From Symbiodinium natans (Eukaryota; Sar; Dinophyceae; Suessiales; Symbiodiniaceae), in contig CAJNDS010000335.1 of assembly GCA_905221605.1 (NCBI GenBank), positions 1,371,430-1,435,429 on the forward strand: a DNA stretch of 64,000 nt, given 5' to 3'. How positions within the stretch are numbered: the stretch's first letter is position 1; each line of letters starts with the position of its first letter. Under the pieces are notes generated by a model. It did not search any database. It was not told the origin of the DNA and worked only from the letters and a program-made list of their open reading frames with translations. Below are positions 1 through 11,540 of this stretch, in pieces. Position numbers and translations under genes: made by a program.

Positions 1-658
1 TTGCCTATTTAATCAACATTTTGCTTGGAAAAAGCGTTGCTTAGGAAAATTGCATTTTTTGTGCCGAAACACCTGCAAACCAAAAGTCCAAACTTCGCCA
101 GAGATTCTCCCAAGGCTTTAGGATTTGGAATTTCAGTACTATGATCTTCACGAGGCAAATAGGTTTCTGAGAAAGAATGTGTATTCTTGAGCTTGTCTAT
201 GCGAATTGTGCGCTTGTGACAGAATATAATCTGTACAAGTGGTATTTAATTGGTGCGCGAGCAGTGCTTCATCACTATGTGATGAGAACTGCTTGTGTAA
301 AGTCAAATCTAGGACACATGATCGCTGTGCTAAAGTCGTGTTTCTTTAAGAACTCTACGAGAATTATACATTTGTAAGCTTGTCTATGCTGTTTAAGAGT
401 TCGTAATTCAGTATTTTTGCCACACTGTGTGCTTGGAAGAGCATTTCCCTGGGCTTGGGACAAGCACTGCTTCTCTAGAAACAGAACGAATTTCTTTTCA
501 AAAAAGCATCTTGTCTCTAAAATTGCAGTATTTGTCTAGATTGCCGAGCACAATCGCTACATTTTGCAATAAATATTCTATGAGTGAACAAAAACTAGGA
601 TAGTTCACTCGGCCTCTTTCGTATAGTATTAGTTCAATATTCGCCTAGTACAGGCACG
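1..658. other. AT-rich stretch without a recognised gene
   Basis: This stretch is AT-rich, unlike the rest of the window, and has no telomere-type repeats. Only short open frames occur, on both strands, and none has the composition of a protein. The phrase ATTTCCCTGG followed by a GC-richer tail appears near 446 and again near 678, so it may be a degraded repeat that belongs to the inverted-repeat structure that follows. Confidence 0.5.
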
Positions 659-1140
659 ATGCATCCGAAAAAACACAGTATTTCCCTGGTTTTGGGCACG
701 CACTATATACAAGAGAAACGCGCGATCAGACAAACCAAAAACCCACAAAACCAAAAAAAAACAAACCAACAACACCAAAAGAACCAAAACAACCATTTCT
801 CTGAGACTCTTGGAAACCAGAAACCCAAAACCCCAAAACCCCCAAACCAAAAAAAAACACAACCAAAAAAAACAAAAAGCAAAACAAAACATTATTCCGT
901 GACTCTAGGACAAAGGGAATCATTACCCCGTGCCGCCAAGAGTTCGAAGATAATGTTGTTTTTGTTTTTTTAGTTTTTTTTGGTTTCGGTGTTTTCGTTT
1001 TTTTTGGTTTTTCGTGTATTTTGGTTTGGGTTGTTTTGGTTTCACCTGTCCAAGAGTCTCAGAATAATGTTTGTTTTTTTTTTTTTTATGTTTGGGCTTT
1101 TTGGCATCCTGATTTTGGCGTTGTTGACTTTTTTTGGGTT
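659..1140. repeat. Strand-asymmetric inverted repeat with A/C-rich and T/G-rich arms
   Basis: From about 720 to 890 the plus strand is almost only A and C. From about 955 to 1140 it is almost only T and G. A motif containing GACTCTTGG or GACTCTAGG lies forward near 793-815 and 890-910, and inverted near 936-956 and 1049-1069. The two halves therefore form a large imperfect palindrome with two nested motif pairs. Open frames on both strands here (rich in Lys/Gln/Pro or in Phe/Gly/Leu) are by-products of the composition. Confidence 0.6.
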
Positions 1141-1165
1141 CTGGAAACCTGTAAACGTAGATCTT

Positions 1166-1236
1166 GGGGGGGTGGCGAGCATATTTATATATCATATATC
1201 ATATCATACATATGTATATGTATATATGTGTGTAGA
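1166..1236. repeat. AT-rich microsatellite (ATAT/CATA type)
   Basis: Alternating ATATC and ATGTAT units follow the inverted repeat. No coding sense is visible. Confidence 0.7.
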
Positions 1237-1441
1237 AGTTTTATAGGGATCCAGGTACCTGTTTTTCCTCCTAAAGTACTTGGAAGCCCTCGTTAGCAAG
1301 TTGGGTTATGGGGATTATTATCAGGTTTCTAGGGAATACTAATACTAAGTCAAGAGAGCTTCTGAGTATCCCTCAAACCTGAACCCTGGACCCTAAGCCC
1401 TAAACCCAAAAACGCTTTATGGGTTTGTTCCTTCTAAAGTG

Positions 1442-1566
1442 CTTAAAGGGTCAGGGGACTTAGGAAGTGGCGTCATAAGACAGGTAGTTGTACTTATATT
1501 TTCCCATCAGCCCAATTATGGTACTTGTAGCCCTACTTACTAAGTGCCCCGATCCTCCTAAAGTAA
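1442..1566. mobile_element. MITE-like inverted-repeat element, family A
   Basis: The left end reads CTTAAAGGGTCAGGGGACTT and the right end carries AAGTGCCCCGATCCTCC, which is the imperfect inverse. Similar elements lie at 22503-22628 and 57356-57491, and half of one near 39805-39870. It has no open frame, so it would be non-autonomous. Confidence 0.6.
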
Positions 1567-4500
1567 GGCCCTAAACCCTAAACCCTAAACCCTATAAACC
1601 CTAAACCCTGTAAACCCTAAACCCTAAACCCTATAAACCCTAAACCCTAAACCCTTTAAGGACGCAAGGGGTTGCGGTGTCTGAAAAGCCGGTTGGGTCA
1701 CATGTATGTTTAGGCTCGCCAGAGAGCCAAAGTCCGCGGAAAATGACGACCTGAGGTTGAGTTTAGGGTTTAGGGTTTAGGGTTTAGGGTTTAGGGTTTA
1801 GGGACCCTATACCCCAAACCCTAAACCCTAAACCCGGTTTAGGGTTTTGATGTTGTACCCCTGGTCGGCTTCATGAGGTAGTGATTTGGGCTGAACCCTC
1901 TGCCCGCCCTCTCCCCTACCCAACCACGGCCGACTGAAGTCTCAATGAAGCGTTAAACAAGGGGTCGGAATAAATACTCATAGGATTCCTCCCTTTAGAA
2001 GCATACTATCATCCCCGCAACAGCCCATTCTAGTATTAAGACCCCTATATTCATTTGCCTAGGGTTTCGGGCTTAGGGCTTAGCGTTTATTTTAGTTTTT
2101 GGAAGTTGGAGTTTGGGGGTTTAGGGTTTGGGGTCTTGAGTGTAGGGTGCGGATGCCATGCTTTGCACCCTTTCAACCATGAAGCCTACCAAAACCTGAA
2201 CCCTGGGCATGCCAACCCCAGATCTATCTCATATAGGGTCAATAATTAGAATAGGGTTTTGGGGGGGTTTTGGGGGGTGGTTGTAGTATAATTACAAAGG
2301 GACCACGAGAAAGAAAACCATTAGTAATTATTCTGACCCCTATATATATGCAATCTACGAGACCCAAGAGTATCCTAGGAATGGCCCTAGTGGGTTTCAA
2401 GTGGCTTGTAAGGGAACCGAAAGCCTAAAAAAAGAATAAAGGCCTCCTACCCTGGGTCCTAGTCTGTGGGGGCTTGGGGGGCTGAGGGTTTAAGGTTTGG
2501 GCTAAACTCAAACCCTAAACCCTTGAAACCCCTATGTAATTAGCTCTCTTAGGGCCTTCCAAATTTCCTTGCTTCCTACTCAGAAGCAGTTTGGCTTTGG
2601 GTCGAGTATGAATGAGCCCTGAACCCGGCCCCTGCTGCCTCAGGATTGAGGTTTGAGATATCCTGGTGGCCTTAAAAATGTAAATTACAAATCACATCAC
2701 CCCAAGCCTTACACCCCACCCGAAAGCCCTTACGCCCGACTGCGAAGAAATCTTCCCCAACTAGGGGATATTGTGTCTCTGTCCCTGAAGCGAAAACCTT
2801 AAACCCTGCAACTTCTGGGGTTTAGGGTCCATAAACCCCAAAGCCTTAACCCTGCACCACACCCTGGATCTCCTAAAAAACGGTCTTGACAGCACTGAAA
2901 TGGGTCCCAAAGACTAAATCCCAACCCTGGCCCGGGGGGCGCAGGCCCAAAGGCCCTCAAAGACCCCTCAAACCCAAACCCGAAACACCAAACCCCTAAA
3001 CCCTCAACCCTCAACCCCAAACCCCAAACCCTCAACCCTAAACCCTAAACCCTAAACCCTAAACAGCCTCAACTTCTCAGCCATAAGGGGGCACGTGCCC
3101 AGGATGTTTCCTCGGTTCCCCGGGCCGCCGACTTCCGAAGCGACGCGCTGCTGGGACCTCGGAGGGGTCTAGGGTTTAGGGTTTAGGGTTTAGGGTTTGG
3201 GGTTTGGGGTTTGGGGTTTAGGGCTTAGGGTTTAGGGTTTAGGGTTTAGGGTTTGGGGTTTGGGGTTTGGGGTTTAGGGCTTAGGGTTTAGGGTTTAGGG
3301 TTCAGGGTTTAGGGCACGCTGCAAGCGGCCGTGTTTGGTACATACTGTTCCAAAGTGCAGCACCAACGTCGGACCACAAGCCCATCCTAGTAGCCCTTTG
3401 GTACCCTTTTGCCAGGCTCCCATGTCAAGAAACTAACCCCCAGAAGGGTACCCTGACTACAATGATTACAATATGGTTGCGGGGCTACCAAGTCACGAAG
3501 TAGAGGGTTTTTACAATGCGGGGGTTAGGGGTTTTGGAGTTTCACGGGTTTGTGGCTTGCGGGTTCTCGTTTGTTTTGGCTCACGGCTTCAGAGTTTTGG
3601 GGCTTTGTTTAGGGTTGAGGGTTTGGGCTCTTATTCGCCTTGTTTAGTGTTTAGGTTCGCCTACAAACCCCTTTCAACCACAAAGGGCACCCTTATTTTC
3701 CTAGGTTACTCTTGGGTCTAGTAAACCCTAGCCCTAGGCCCTAAACCCTGAAACCTAAATCCCAAACCCTAAGCCCTAAACCCTAAGCCCTAAACCCCAA
3801 GCCCCAAACCCTAAACCCTTAAGCCCTAAACCCTAAACCCTAAACCCCAAACCCCAAACCCCAAACCCCAAACCCTAAACCCTAAACCCTAAACCCTAAA
3901 CCCCAAACCCTAAACCCCAAACCCTAAAAAAACCCTAAACCCTAAACCCTAAACCCTAAACCCTAAAACCCAACCCTAAACCCTAAACCCTAAACCCTAA
4001 ACCCTAAACCCTAAACCCTAAACCCTAAACCCTAAACCCTAAACCCTAAACCCTAAACCCTAAACCCTAAACCCCAAACCCTAAACCCTAAACCCTAAAC
4101 CCTAAACCTTCCTGGGCTCCGAGGTCCCTCAGCGGCGTCGCGGGCTGCCTAGGCCCGGCTGAGCGGCTGGAGGCGATTTAGGGTTTAGAGGGTTTAGGGT
4201 TTAGGGTTTAGGGTTTAGGGTTTAGGGCTAGGGTTTAGGGTTTAGGGCTAGGGTTTAGGGTTTGGGGTGTAGGGTTTAGGGTTTGGGGTTTGAGGTTTCG
4301 GGTTTGGGGTTTAGGGTTTCGAGTTTGGGGTTAAGGGTTTCGGGGTTTAGTGTTCAGGGTTTCGGGTAGGTTTTAAGGTTTAGGGTTTTGGGGTCAGGGT
4401 TTAGGGTTCAGGGTTTAGGGCTGACAGCTTAGGGTTGAGGGAAGCCCGATGTACCCAGTAAATGACAGACCCCACAAGACCTAAACCTTCAGGTGTAGGG

Positions 4501-5460
4501 TTTTAGGCTTCATACCCTAACACATAAAGCCTAAATTACATGGGTTGGTGGTCTCTTTTAGTAGGGTTTCTGTTTTGTAGGGCATATATTCAGGGTTCTT
4601 ATTGGGGTATCTAAGGGCTATGTGAAGGTGTAAGGGGTAACAGATACAGAGGCCACCGGCCTTTGGAAAGCCTAAACCCTGAACCCTGTAACCCTAGACC
4701 CTAAACCCTAAACCCTGAACCCTAAACCCTAAACCCTAAACCCCTACAGCCCAAGGGATTCTGGATGGTGTCGGGGTTCTCTGGTTCCCCTTTGTTGAAT
4801 GCTGAAGAGGTTGAGAAGGAGGTGCATGTAGGGGGTTTAGGGTTTAGGGTTTCCTAAACCCTACCTAAATCCGGATCCAGGGTGGGCCGTTGTTCCTTGT
4901 TTTGTTTCAGATGAGGTGCCCTCATGACACCCTTTTAAGCAAGAAAGGCCATGCTTGCCGCTAGGTTCCTGGGATCTAGCAAGAGCCCTACTACAGTACC
5001 TACAAAGGTCATTGTAGCTTCGGTTTCGGCGTGTCCTTACTTTGCCTAAACCCCCAAACTCGGCGAAGGGGCTGAACTCTGAACCCTATAAACCCAAAAA
5101 GCCCAACCCGGGGCTTCGAGCTTGCTGCTAAGGGCCAATCATGGAATTTTACCTTGGACCCCTAAGGTTGTACCCTTGGGCAACCGTTTTAAAGTTCCTT
5201 TAAATGGAATCTCAGGGCCATATTAGGGGTGTATTGGGGGGGGCAACCTTTAGGGTTTAGGGTTTAGGGTTTAGTGTTTAGGTACGAGTCCTGAATCCCT
5301 GCAGCCAAGTGCCTTGCAAGTTTGAGGACCTTTGGCGCACAGCTGCTGCTTTCCAGGCCTGCCTGCCTGAATCCGGGGTGCCGGGTTTAGGGTTGAGGCC
5401 GGTCAGAGTTGTGCTCACATTCTGCGTTTTCTGAATTGTAGAATGTTGGAGGTTAAGGTT
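1567..5460. repeat. Telomere-type repeat mosaic
   Basis: Tracts of CCCTAAA and of TTTAGGG, from a few to about fifty units, alternate with unrelated islands of 50-300 bp. The tracts carry many single-base variants (CCCCAAA, CCCTGAA, CCCTAAG). At 1759-1836 a TTTAGGG tract runs directly into a CCCTAAA tract. Islands at 2260-2480, 3060-3170 and 3315-3470 show no convincing exon. Open frames here, such as those at 2055-2249 and 2799-3035, are read through repeat sequence and I do not accept them. Confidence 0.75.
3724..4106. repeat. Long CCCTAAA tract
   Basis: About 380 bp of CCCTAAA units, with CCCCAAA and CCCTAAG variants in the left part and a nearly pure right part (about 3960-4100). It is one of the longest tracts of the window. 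It is followed by a 75-bp island and then by a TTTAGGG tract from about 4180, so the island is bracketed by outward-facing telomere-type repeats. Confidence 0.9.
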
Positions 5461-5918
5461 GGGGCTTAGGGCTCAGGGTTTGAGATCTGGACTTCCGAAA
5501 CGGGTTCCGCAGCTTGAGCCAGAGGCGCATTCGGTGGTTCCATGGGTGTTCTCAGTCACCCGGGAATCCATACAAGCCCCGCATCTCGTGGGGAACCGAA
5601 ACTTTAACCCTAAACACCAGACAATAATCCACGCGACCTCCTTAACCTCCTAAAACCCCCTAAACCCCTAAACCCCGCAAACCTTAGCCTCACAAACCCT
5701 AAACCGCCCAAACGTCAAGCCCTCAAACCCAAGACTCGGAACCCTAAACCCAAAACCATAAAGCCCAAAACCCCCAAACGCCAATACCCTAAACCCCAAA
5801 CCCTAGAACCCAAAACCCTACGTAAAACCCAGGCCCTAAACCCTAAACCCTGAACCCTGAACCCTAAACCCTAAACCCTAAACACCACAAGACGTGCCAG
5901 TCTAAGGTTCATGGGCCC

Positions 5919-6012
5919 TTAATATGGTCCCTTACCCTTCTTTGTAGGGATCTGCTTATTATATATAGTGTACATAAGGTTTATAACAAGGGGCCCAAAT
6001 TAAGGGCCGATA
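5919..6012. mobile_element. MITE-like element, family K (degraded)
   Basis: TGGGCCCTTAATATGG on the left faces GGGGCCCAAATTAAGGGCC on the right. A related arrangement occurs at 55556-55676. No coding sequence. Confidence 0.35.
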
Positions 6013-6162
6013 CTTAGGACCCTAAACCCTAAACCCTAAACCCTAAACCCTAAACCCTAAACCCTAAGCCCTAAGCCCTAAGCCCTAAACCCTAAACCCT
6101 AAACCCTAAACCCTAAACCCTAAACCCAAGTCAGGGGCTCATACTTCGGATCCTCTGTGCAG

Positions 6163-6233
6163 GGGGGTGGAGTTTGGCCTCCTCCTCATCTCGGCGCTTG
6201 CGCGAAGCACCTCTGCGACTTGGACCATACGAG
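6163..6233 (+). CDS. Candidate internal exon, hydrophobic
   Basis: An open 71-bp island starts after GTGCAG|G and ends at CGAG|GTTGAG, directly before a TTTAGGG tract. The frame reads GVEFGLLLISALARS and continues with polar residues, so it could be part of a membrane segment. The product is not recognised. The island is bounded by CCCTAAA on the left and TTTAGGG on the right. A chance open island is the main alternative. Confidence 0.3.
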
Positions 6234-7302
6234 GTTGAGTTTAGGGTTTAGGGTTTAGGGTTTAGGGTTTAGGGTTTAGGGTTTGGGGTTTAGGGTTTAG
6301 GGTTTAGGGTTCAGGTTTGCGAAGCTTCAGCTGCAACGTAGGATGTATCAAGGGTTTAGGGTCTAGGGTTCAGGGAAGAGTGCTTCGCTAAGCCCGCAAC
6401 CTTCATCGGCTCCTTCTTTTGTGAATTTACCAGAGGGTCTGTTTGTACTTATGGGTTCGGGTTAGCGCTTTTGGTGCCTAATTCCACAATGGTAACGCAT
6501 GGACCCTCTGGGTTTGGCTTCAGGGCTTATGTGTTAGAAAACCAAATCCCAGCCAGAAGCCATATGTACATGGGCCTGAAACAGGGGAAATTTCCCATGG
6601 AGACTGTCTACACGCTTAACCCTAAACCCCAAACCCTAAACCCTAAGCCCTAAACCTGGGGACTATCTACTCTCATGCGGATGGGGTGCTTTCGATTTTG
6701 GGCAGTGAGGTCATCTGGAGGTTGAGGGTTTAGGGTTTGGGGGGTTAGGGTTTAGGGTTTGGGGTTGAGCGTTTGGGGTTTAGGGTTTAGGGTTTGGGGG
6801 GGTTAGGGTGTAGGCCGTAGGGTTTAGGGTTTAGGGTTTAGGATTTGGGGCTTAGGGTTTGGGGTTTAGGGCCCCATCCAGGTTTCCAGATTGAGTCAGT
6901 CGGGCATCTTGGGTTCGCGGAGCGCTGTTCAGCAATGGAATGGTGACTGCATCAATTATAAACCTCAAGCCCTTGCCCTAAACCCTAAACCCTAAACCGC
7001 AGGGTTTAGGGTTTAGGGCCGTTTAGGGAATGAGTTAATATGAAGTAAGCCCTATAGCCCCTAGAACCCCGAAACTTCGCACTCCAAACCCGACGCCCTT
7101 GTAGCCTTTCGTTTCGGTACAGTTTAGGGTTCAGGGTTCAGGGTTCAGGGTTCAGGGTTTAGGGTTTAGGGTTTAGGGTTTAGGGTTTAGGGTTTAGGGT
7201 TTAGGGTTTAGGGTTTAGGGTTTAGGGTTTGCGCCGGAGGTGGTGGCGCCACGGACATTGCACTGCGATCGCTCAAGGCTGGAGCTTGACGGAACCCTAA
7301 GC

Positions 7303-7453
7303 CTACATCCCCGTTGGGAATTATTTGTTTTGTTTGTATAAAACCCCTAAACCCTAAACCCTAAACCCTAAACCCTAAACCCTAAACCGTAAACCCTAAA
7401 CCCGTAACCGTTAGGAACATGATTTTTGTTAAGGTTCAAAAGGGGAGTATAGA
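7303..7453. mobile_element. MITE-like element, family G, split by a telomere-type tract
   Basis: The ends match two intact copies at 33922-34026 and 34575-34675: a left end with TTGGGAATTATTT and a right end with GTTAAGGTTC and GGGGAGTATAG. In the intact copies the middle reads ACCCAAGAGGATATTAAAA. Here it is replaced by a CCCTAAA tract at about 7344-7409. The tract therefore came after the element, and a few bases of the element were lost. Confidence 0.65.
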
Positions 7454-10124
7454 AGCCCGAATCCCTGTCCCTCCCAGACCCCCGGGAGGACCCAAAAAGG
7501 TAGAGCCATCTAAGGGTTCCTAAGGATGGCCGGTTTAGGGTTTAGGGTTTAGGGTTTAGGGTTTAGGGTGTAACAGTAGTATAGTATAGGGTATTGTTTG
7601 GGGGGCTCTACTTCTTGGATCCTCCCGCAAGTCTGGGCTGAGGTTCCATGTACCTATTTGGGTGTATACCTGGGCCCTAGAGCTGCTACGTAGGAACCCC
7701 TTTAAGGCCCAAGAATATGCCAACACCCTAAACCCGAAATTTGAACCCTAAACCCTAAACCCTAAACCCTAAGCCCTAAACCCTAAACCCTAAATAACCC
7801 TGAACCCTAAACCCTGCTAAGGCCTGAGATCTTCGCCTTGTGGGGGCTTACTTGGACCAGTTTAGGGTTTGGGATTACCTTCACCTTAATCTGCAGTCTT
7901 CGAAAGGAGCATCTTTTTTTCTGGAAATCCCGGAAAATGCGTATGCTCATGGGGTATTTTGAGAATAGTTCGAGGTTGGCAAGGTAGCGAAAGATTGCAG
8001 CAAGGTTTGTCCCTGTAGACTACTCGGCCACCAGGGGCCCTAAGTTTCTAAACCCTAAACTCTCCCTAAACCCTAAACCCGAAAACCTAAAACCTAAACC
8101 CTAAACCCTAAACCCTGCACCCTAAAGCTAACATCAACCTGTCACTCTGGAGAGCCCGAGCTTGGAAAATGCCGCAGGAAGCGCGCAAGCAGGCCGATGG
8201 ACCAGGACTTCAGGGGTAAAAGGAGGGACCTCTATAGAAGGGACCCTTAATCTTTTTCCCCTATGAAAACCCTATATGTGCCTTGTGTCGTCCCTAGATA
8301 CATAGGTAGCCCCCAAAGAACCGATGAAATGCCCCCTAAGGTCCCGTATAAGGATCTAACGACCCTTAGAGCCCTAAACCCTAAACCCCAAACCCTAAAC
8401 CCTAACCCTAAACCCTAAACCTCCTTTTGTCCCTTGAAAGACCCTGGCCGGGACATGATCCTCTAAATGAAACGGCCTCAGGTACCTCGGGGCGCCAACC
8501 CTGATTCAGGGTTTGGGCTTTAGGGTAGGGTCTAGGGTTTAGGGTGCAGGGACCCCACATCCTTCTGGTAGACTCTGAGCCCAAAATCCTTAAGCCTCAA
8601 CTCAACCCTACACTAAGAACCCGAAGCCAAGGACCCTAAACACGGCACCCAAGCCTCCCCTAACCCAAGCCCCAAAAAGATTACATCAAGACGAAGCCGC
8701 CCGCCCTCACCGTCTTGAAAAAAAAGAAGAAGCACGAAGCCCTGAATCCTAAACCCTAAACCCTACCACCTTAAAGAAAAGAAAGGACTCGAATCCCAAA
8801 ATCCGAACTCCAGGATTACGGTTTGCTTAAGAACACCCCCTTAAACAGTATTCTACCTTATACGGGAAACACAAGGATTACTCTCTGGTTCTTCAGCAAA
8901 TAGTAGACTTGGTACCCCGGTAACCATATTGTAGTCAGGGTATCCTTTTGTGGGAAGTAGAGCTGGGGCTTCAGGATTTTGGGTTCTGAGTCTGGCAGAA
9001 GGATGTGGGGTCCCTAAACCCTAAACCCTAAACCCCAAACCCTAAACCCTAAACCCTAAACCCTACACCCTAAACCCTAAACCCCTAAAGAGTTTAAAGC
9101 CTGAAGCCCTCCTAAGCCTAAACCTTAAGAGCCCTGAACTTCGAGCTCTCTGTAGGGTTTAGGGTTTAGGGTTTAGGGTTTAGGGTTTAGGGTTTAGGGT
9201 TTAGGGTTTAGGGTTTAGGGTGCCCTAAAAGTCCGAAGAGCCCTGAGAAGATCAAAACAGAGCAAAAGACAAAAGTCTCCTAAACCCTAAACTGTCCCTA
9301 AACCCTAAACCCTGAACCCTGAACCCTGAACCCTAAACCCTAAACCCTGAACCCTGAACCCTGAACCCTGAACCCTAAACCCTAAACCCTAAACCCTAGA
9401 CCCTAAACCCTAAACCCTAAACCTACCGCCCTTAAAATGCCCTAAAGCCCTGAAAGTTCCATGGCTTAGGGCTTCAAGAGTTTTGGGGGTTTCAGGGTTT
9501 AGGGTTTAGGGTTTCAGGGTCTAGGGTTTAGGGTTTCAGGGTTTCAGGGTTTCAGGGTTTCAGGCTTTTAGAGTTTCAGGGTTTCAGGGTTCAGGGTTTG
9601 TAGGTGTGGGTCCTTAACGTGGGTCCTTGGCCTTTCGTTTTTAGGGTTTAGGGATGTAGTTACCCTTCAAGGGTATTTGTGAGGCATGCAAGTTGGAACC
9701 AGAATAAGGGCGCAGATTACCCTAAACCCCTAACCCCAAAATCCTAAGTCCTAAACAGGACCCTAAACCCTTGTTTCAGGTTTCTGGGCGCGGGCTGGCG
9801 GGCTGCAACGTTGAGGTTTTCTTGGGCATCTTGGGGCGTTAGGGTTTTCTTACGGGTTGAGGCCTTTAGGATTCAGGGTTTAGGGTTTAGGGTTTTGGCA
9901 GTTTTGGTGTCCCAATTGCTTTTTGGTTTCCAGGTTTTTGTGTAGGATGTTTCAGGATATCCCGGGTCACCCTAAACCCCAAACCCTAAACCCTAAGCCC
10001 TAAACCCTAAACCCTAAACCCCAAACCCTGCATCCTTCCGGAGATTCCACAGTCGTGGGCTTTTGGGTTTTCCTTAAGGTGAGACCCTGAACCCTAAACC
10101 CTAAACCCTAAACCCTAAGCGCAG

Positions 10125-10190
10125 GACCATCCTACGGCGTTTGCATTGCGACCTGCTGCCACCATCGCTGTGACCCGCGGAGCTATGTGA
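10125..10190 (+). CDS. Candidate terminal exon
   Basis: After CCCTAA-GCGCAG|G the frame reads DHPTAFALRPAATIAV and five more residues before TGA. The composition is protein-like and the acceptor fits the AG|G pattern. The upstream neighbour is a CCCTAAA tract, which would then be intron. Product unknown. With 21 codons, a chance open stretch remains possible. Confidence 0.3.
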   Translation, partial: DHPTAFALRPAATIAVTRGAM

Positions 10191-10312
10191 ACAGGCTTGG
10201 GGTTTAGGGAGATCGGCCCTAAACCCTATAACCCTAAACCCTAAACCCTAAACCCTAAACCCCCAAACCGCTCAGCCCCTAAACCCTGACACGCTCCGAC
10301 CCTGAAACCTGG

Positions 10313-10332
10313 CAGCTCCGGTGCCGGAGCTG
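10313..10332. repeat. Perfect 9-bp hairpin
   Basis: CAGCTCCGG and CCGGAGCTG are separated by TG, giving a perfect GC-rich stem. It sits in a short island between telomere-type tracts. A role cannot be told from the sequence. Confidence 0.6.
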
Positions 10333-10349
10333 TTGCCTTCAAACAGCTC

Positions 10350-10436
10350 TCTGGTTTAGGGTTTAGGGTTGTTTAGGGTTTAGGGTTGTTTAGGGTTGTT
10401 TAGGGTTGTTTAGGGTTGTTTAGGGTTGTTTAGGGT
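10350..10436. repeat. Variant telomere-type array, 10-bp unit
   Basis: The unit GTTTAGGGTT is repeated, with 7-bp TTTAGGG units at its edges. The uniform 10-bp variant suggests local expansion after the tract arose, since one telomerase template would not add such a unit. Confidence 0.75.
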
Positions 10437-10624
10437 TTTGGCTTTAGGGTTTAGGGTTTCGCTGCAGGAAACTTTGCTGGAACAAGCCATACCATGGTGG
10501 GTTCTAATAAGTAGGGGGGGGGTTCTTATCATTCCTTTCTGCATCCCTAAGGCTCCATGTACTAAGTAAGTACCCGCAGGGTTTAGGGTTTAGGGTTTGG
10601 GGTTTGGGCTTTAGGGTTTAGGGA

Positions 10625-10737
10625 GGATGTACCTAATTATTAAGTATGTACTTAATTGGGGCCCAAAGTCCAATATATAGGAGGTACTTTGAGGCCCAAG
10701 TATTCCCTATTTTAGGTACATGGACCCTTGGGGTTTT
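10625..10737. mobile_element. MITE-like element, family B
   Basis: The right end GGTACATGGACCCTT is the inverse of the family's left end AAGGGTCCATGTACC. The middle carries GGGGCCCAAAGTCC and GAGGCCCAAGTATTCCC. Relatives lie at 12742, 14602, 39069 and 45606. No open frame. Confidence 0.6.
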
Positions 10738-11438
10738 GTTAAAGGAAGACATGAAACACCAGTCAAGGATAGTGTAGAAACTATAGTGTCCTAACTTGAA
10801 TACTCAAAATGTTATCGGTTTAGGGTTTAGGGTTTAGGGTTCAGGGTTCAGGGTTTCGGGTCTCCAAATAGCACACTCGCCTGCCAATGATTGACAGGCC
10901 CTTCCTTTCTCATCTGGGACTTTGCGAGTCACCCGAGGTGGTGCGGGGTGACAGTGATTCAGGGCCCTAAACCCCAAACCCTAAACCGGGCAGGGGGGGG
11001 GGGGCTTGCCCAGAGGTGTGCTTGCGGTTGTTCATTTGTATCCGATGAATGGTACTTCACTACTATTTGCTTCAGAACCTCCCCCCCCACCCCAGAAAAA
11101 AAAAAAAAAAAAAAAACTCTGCCTTAAAGGGGCAAGATAGGGATTACTATTTTCATTTCCTGGGGGGGTCTTAAGCAGATGGTAGTTCAACTGTCCCTTA
11201 CCTGTTCTTGCTTCAGGGTTGAGGGGTTATGGGTAGGTTCATGGCGAAAAGGGCTCAGGACTTAGGGCTTATACTACAGATCAGCTTACATCCGGCCAAA
11301 CCTTAGTTGAGGTCTAGGGCTTTCTGGGGGGACATTTAGGGTTTAAGATTAGGGTTTAGGGTTTAGAGTTGAGGGTTTACGGCTCAGGGTTTTTAGGGTT
11401 TAGGGTTCAGGGTTTAGAGTTTAGGGGTTAGGGTTTAG

Positions 11439-11540
11439 GTGCTGTTCGGCAAGAACTGCTTTCACTTTGCTGCGCGGCTTGTGCATCATGTGGGACTGGC
11501 TTGGCTCCGAGTTGCGACGCTCTCCGAACCACTTACCTAA
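11439..11540 (+). CDS. Candidate terminal exon with an N-C-x-H-F motif (PPPDE/DeSI-like)
   Basis: The acceptor TTTAG|G is provided by the telomere-type tract itself. The frame starts VLFGKNCFHFAARLVHHVG, continues with AWLRVATLSEP, and stops at TAA after 33 codons. An Asn-Cys-x-His-Phe motif followed by a helix resembles the second half of PPPDE (DeSI-type) cysteine peptidases, where a similar NC-x-HF stretch carries conserved residues. That match rests on a short motif and is tentative. The next 300 bp (to about 11850) have open frames without recognisable character and may be 3' untranslated sequence. Confidence 0.4.
   Translation: MLFGKNCFHFAARLVHHVGLAWLRVATLSEPLT

Noticed and set aside
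6471-6653. Frames of 60-90 codons lying mostly in telomere-type sequence (for example 5459, 6471, 23100, 45106)
   Set aside because: They read Leu-Asn-Pro-Lys or Gly-Phe-Arg-Val words given by the repeat and lack independent coding character.
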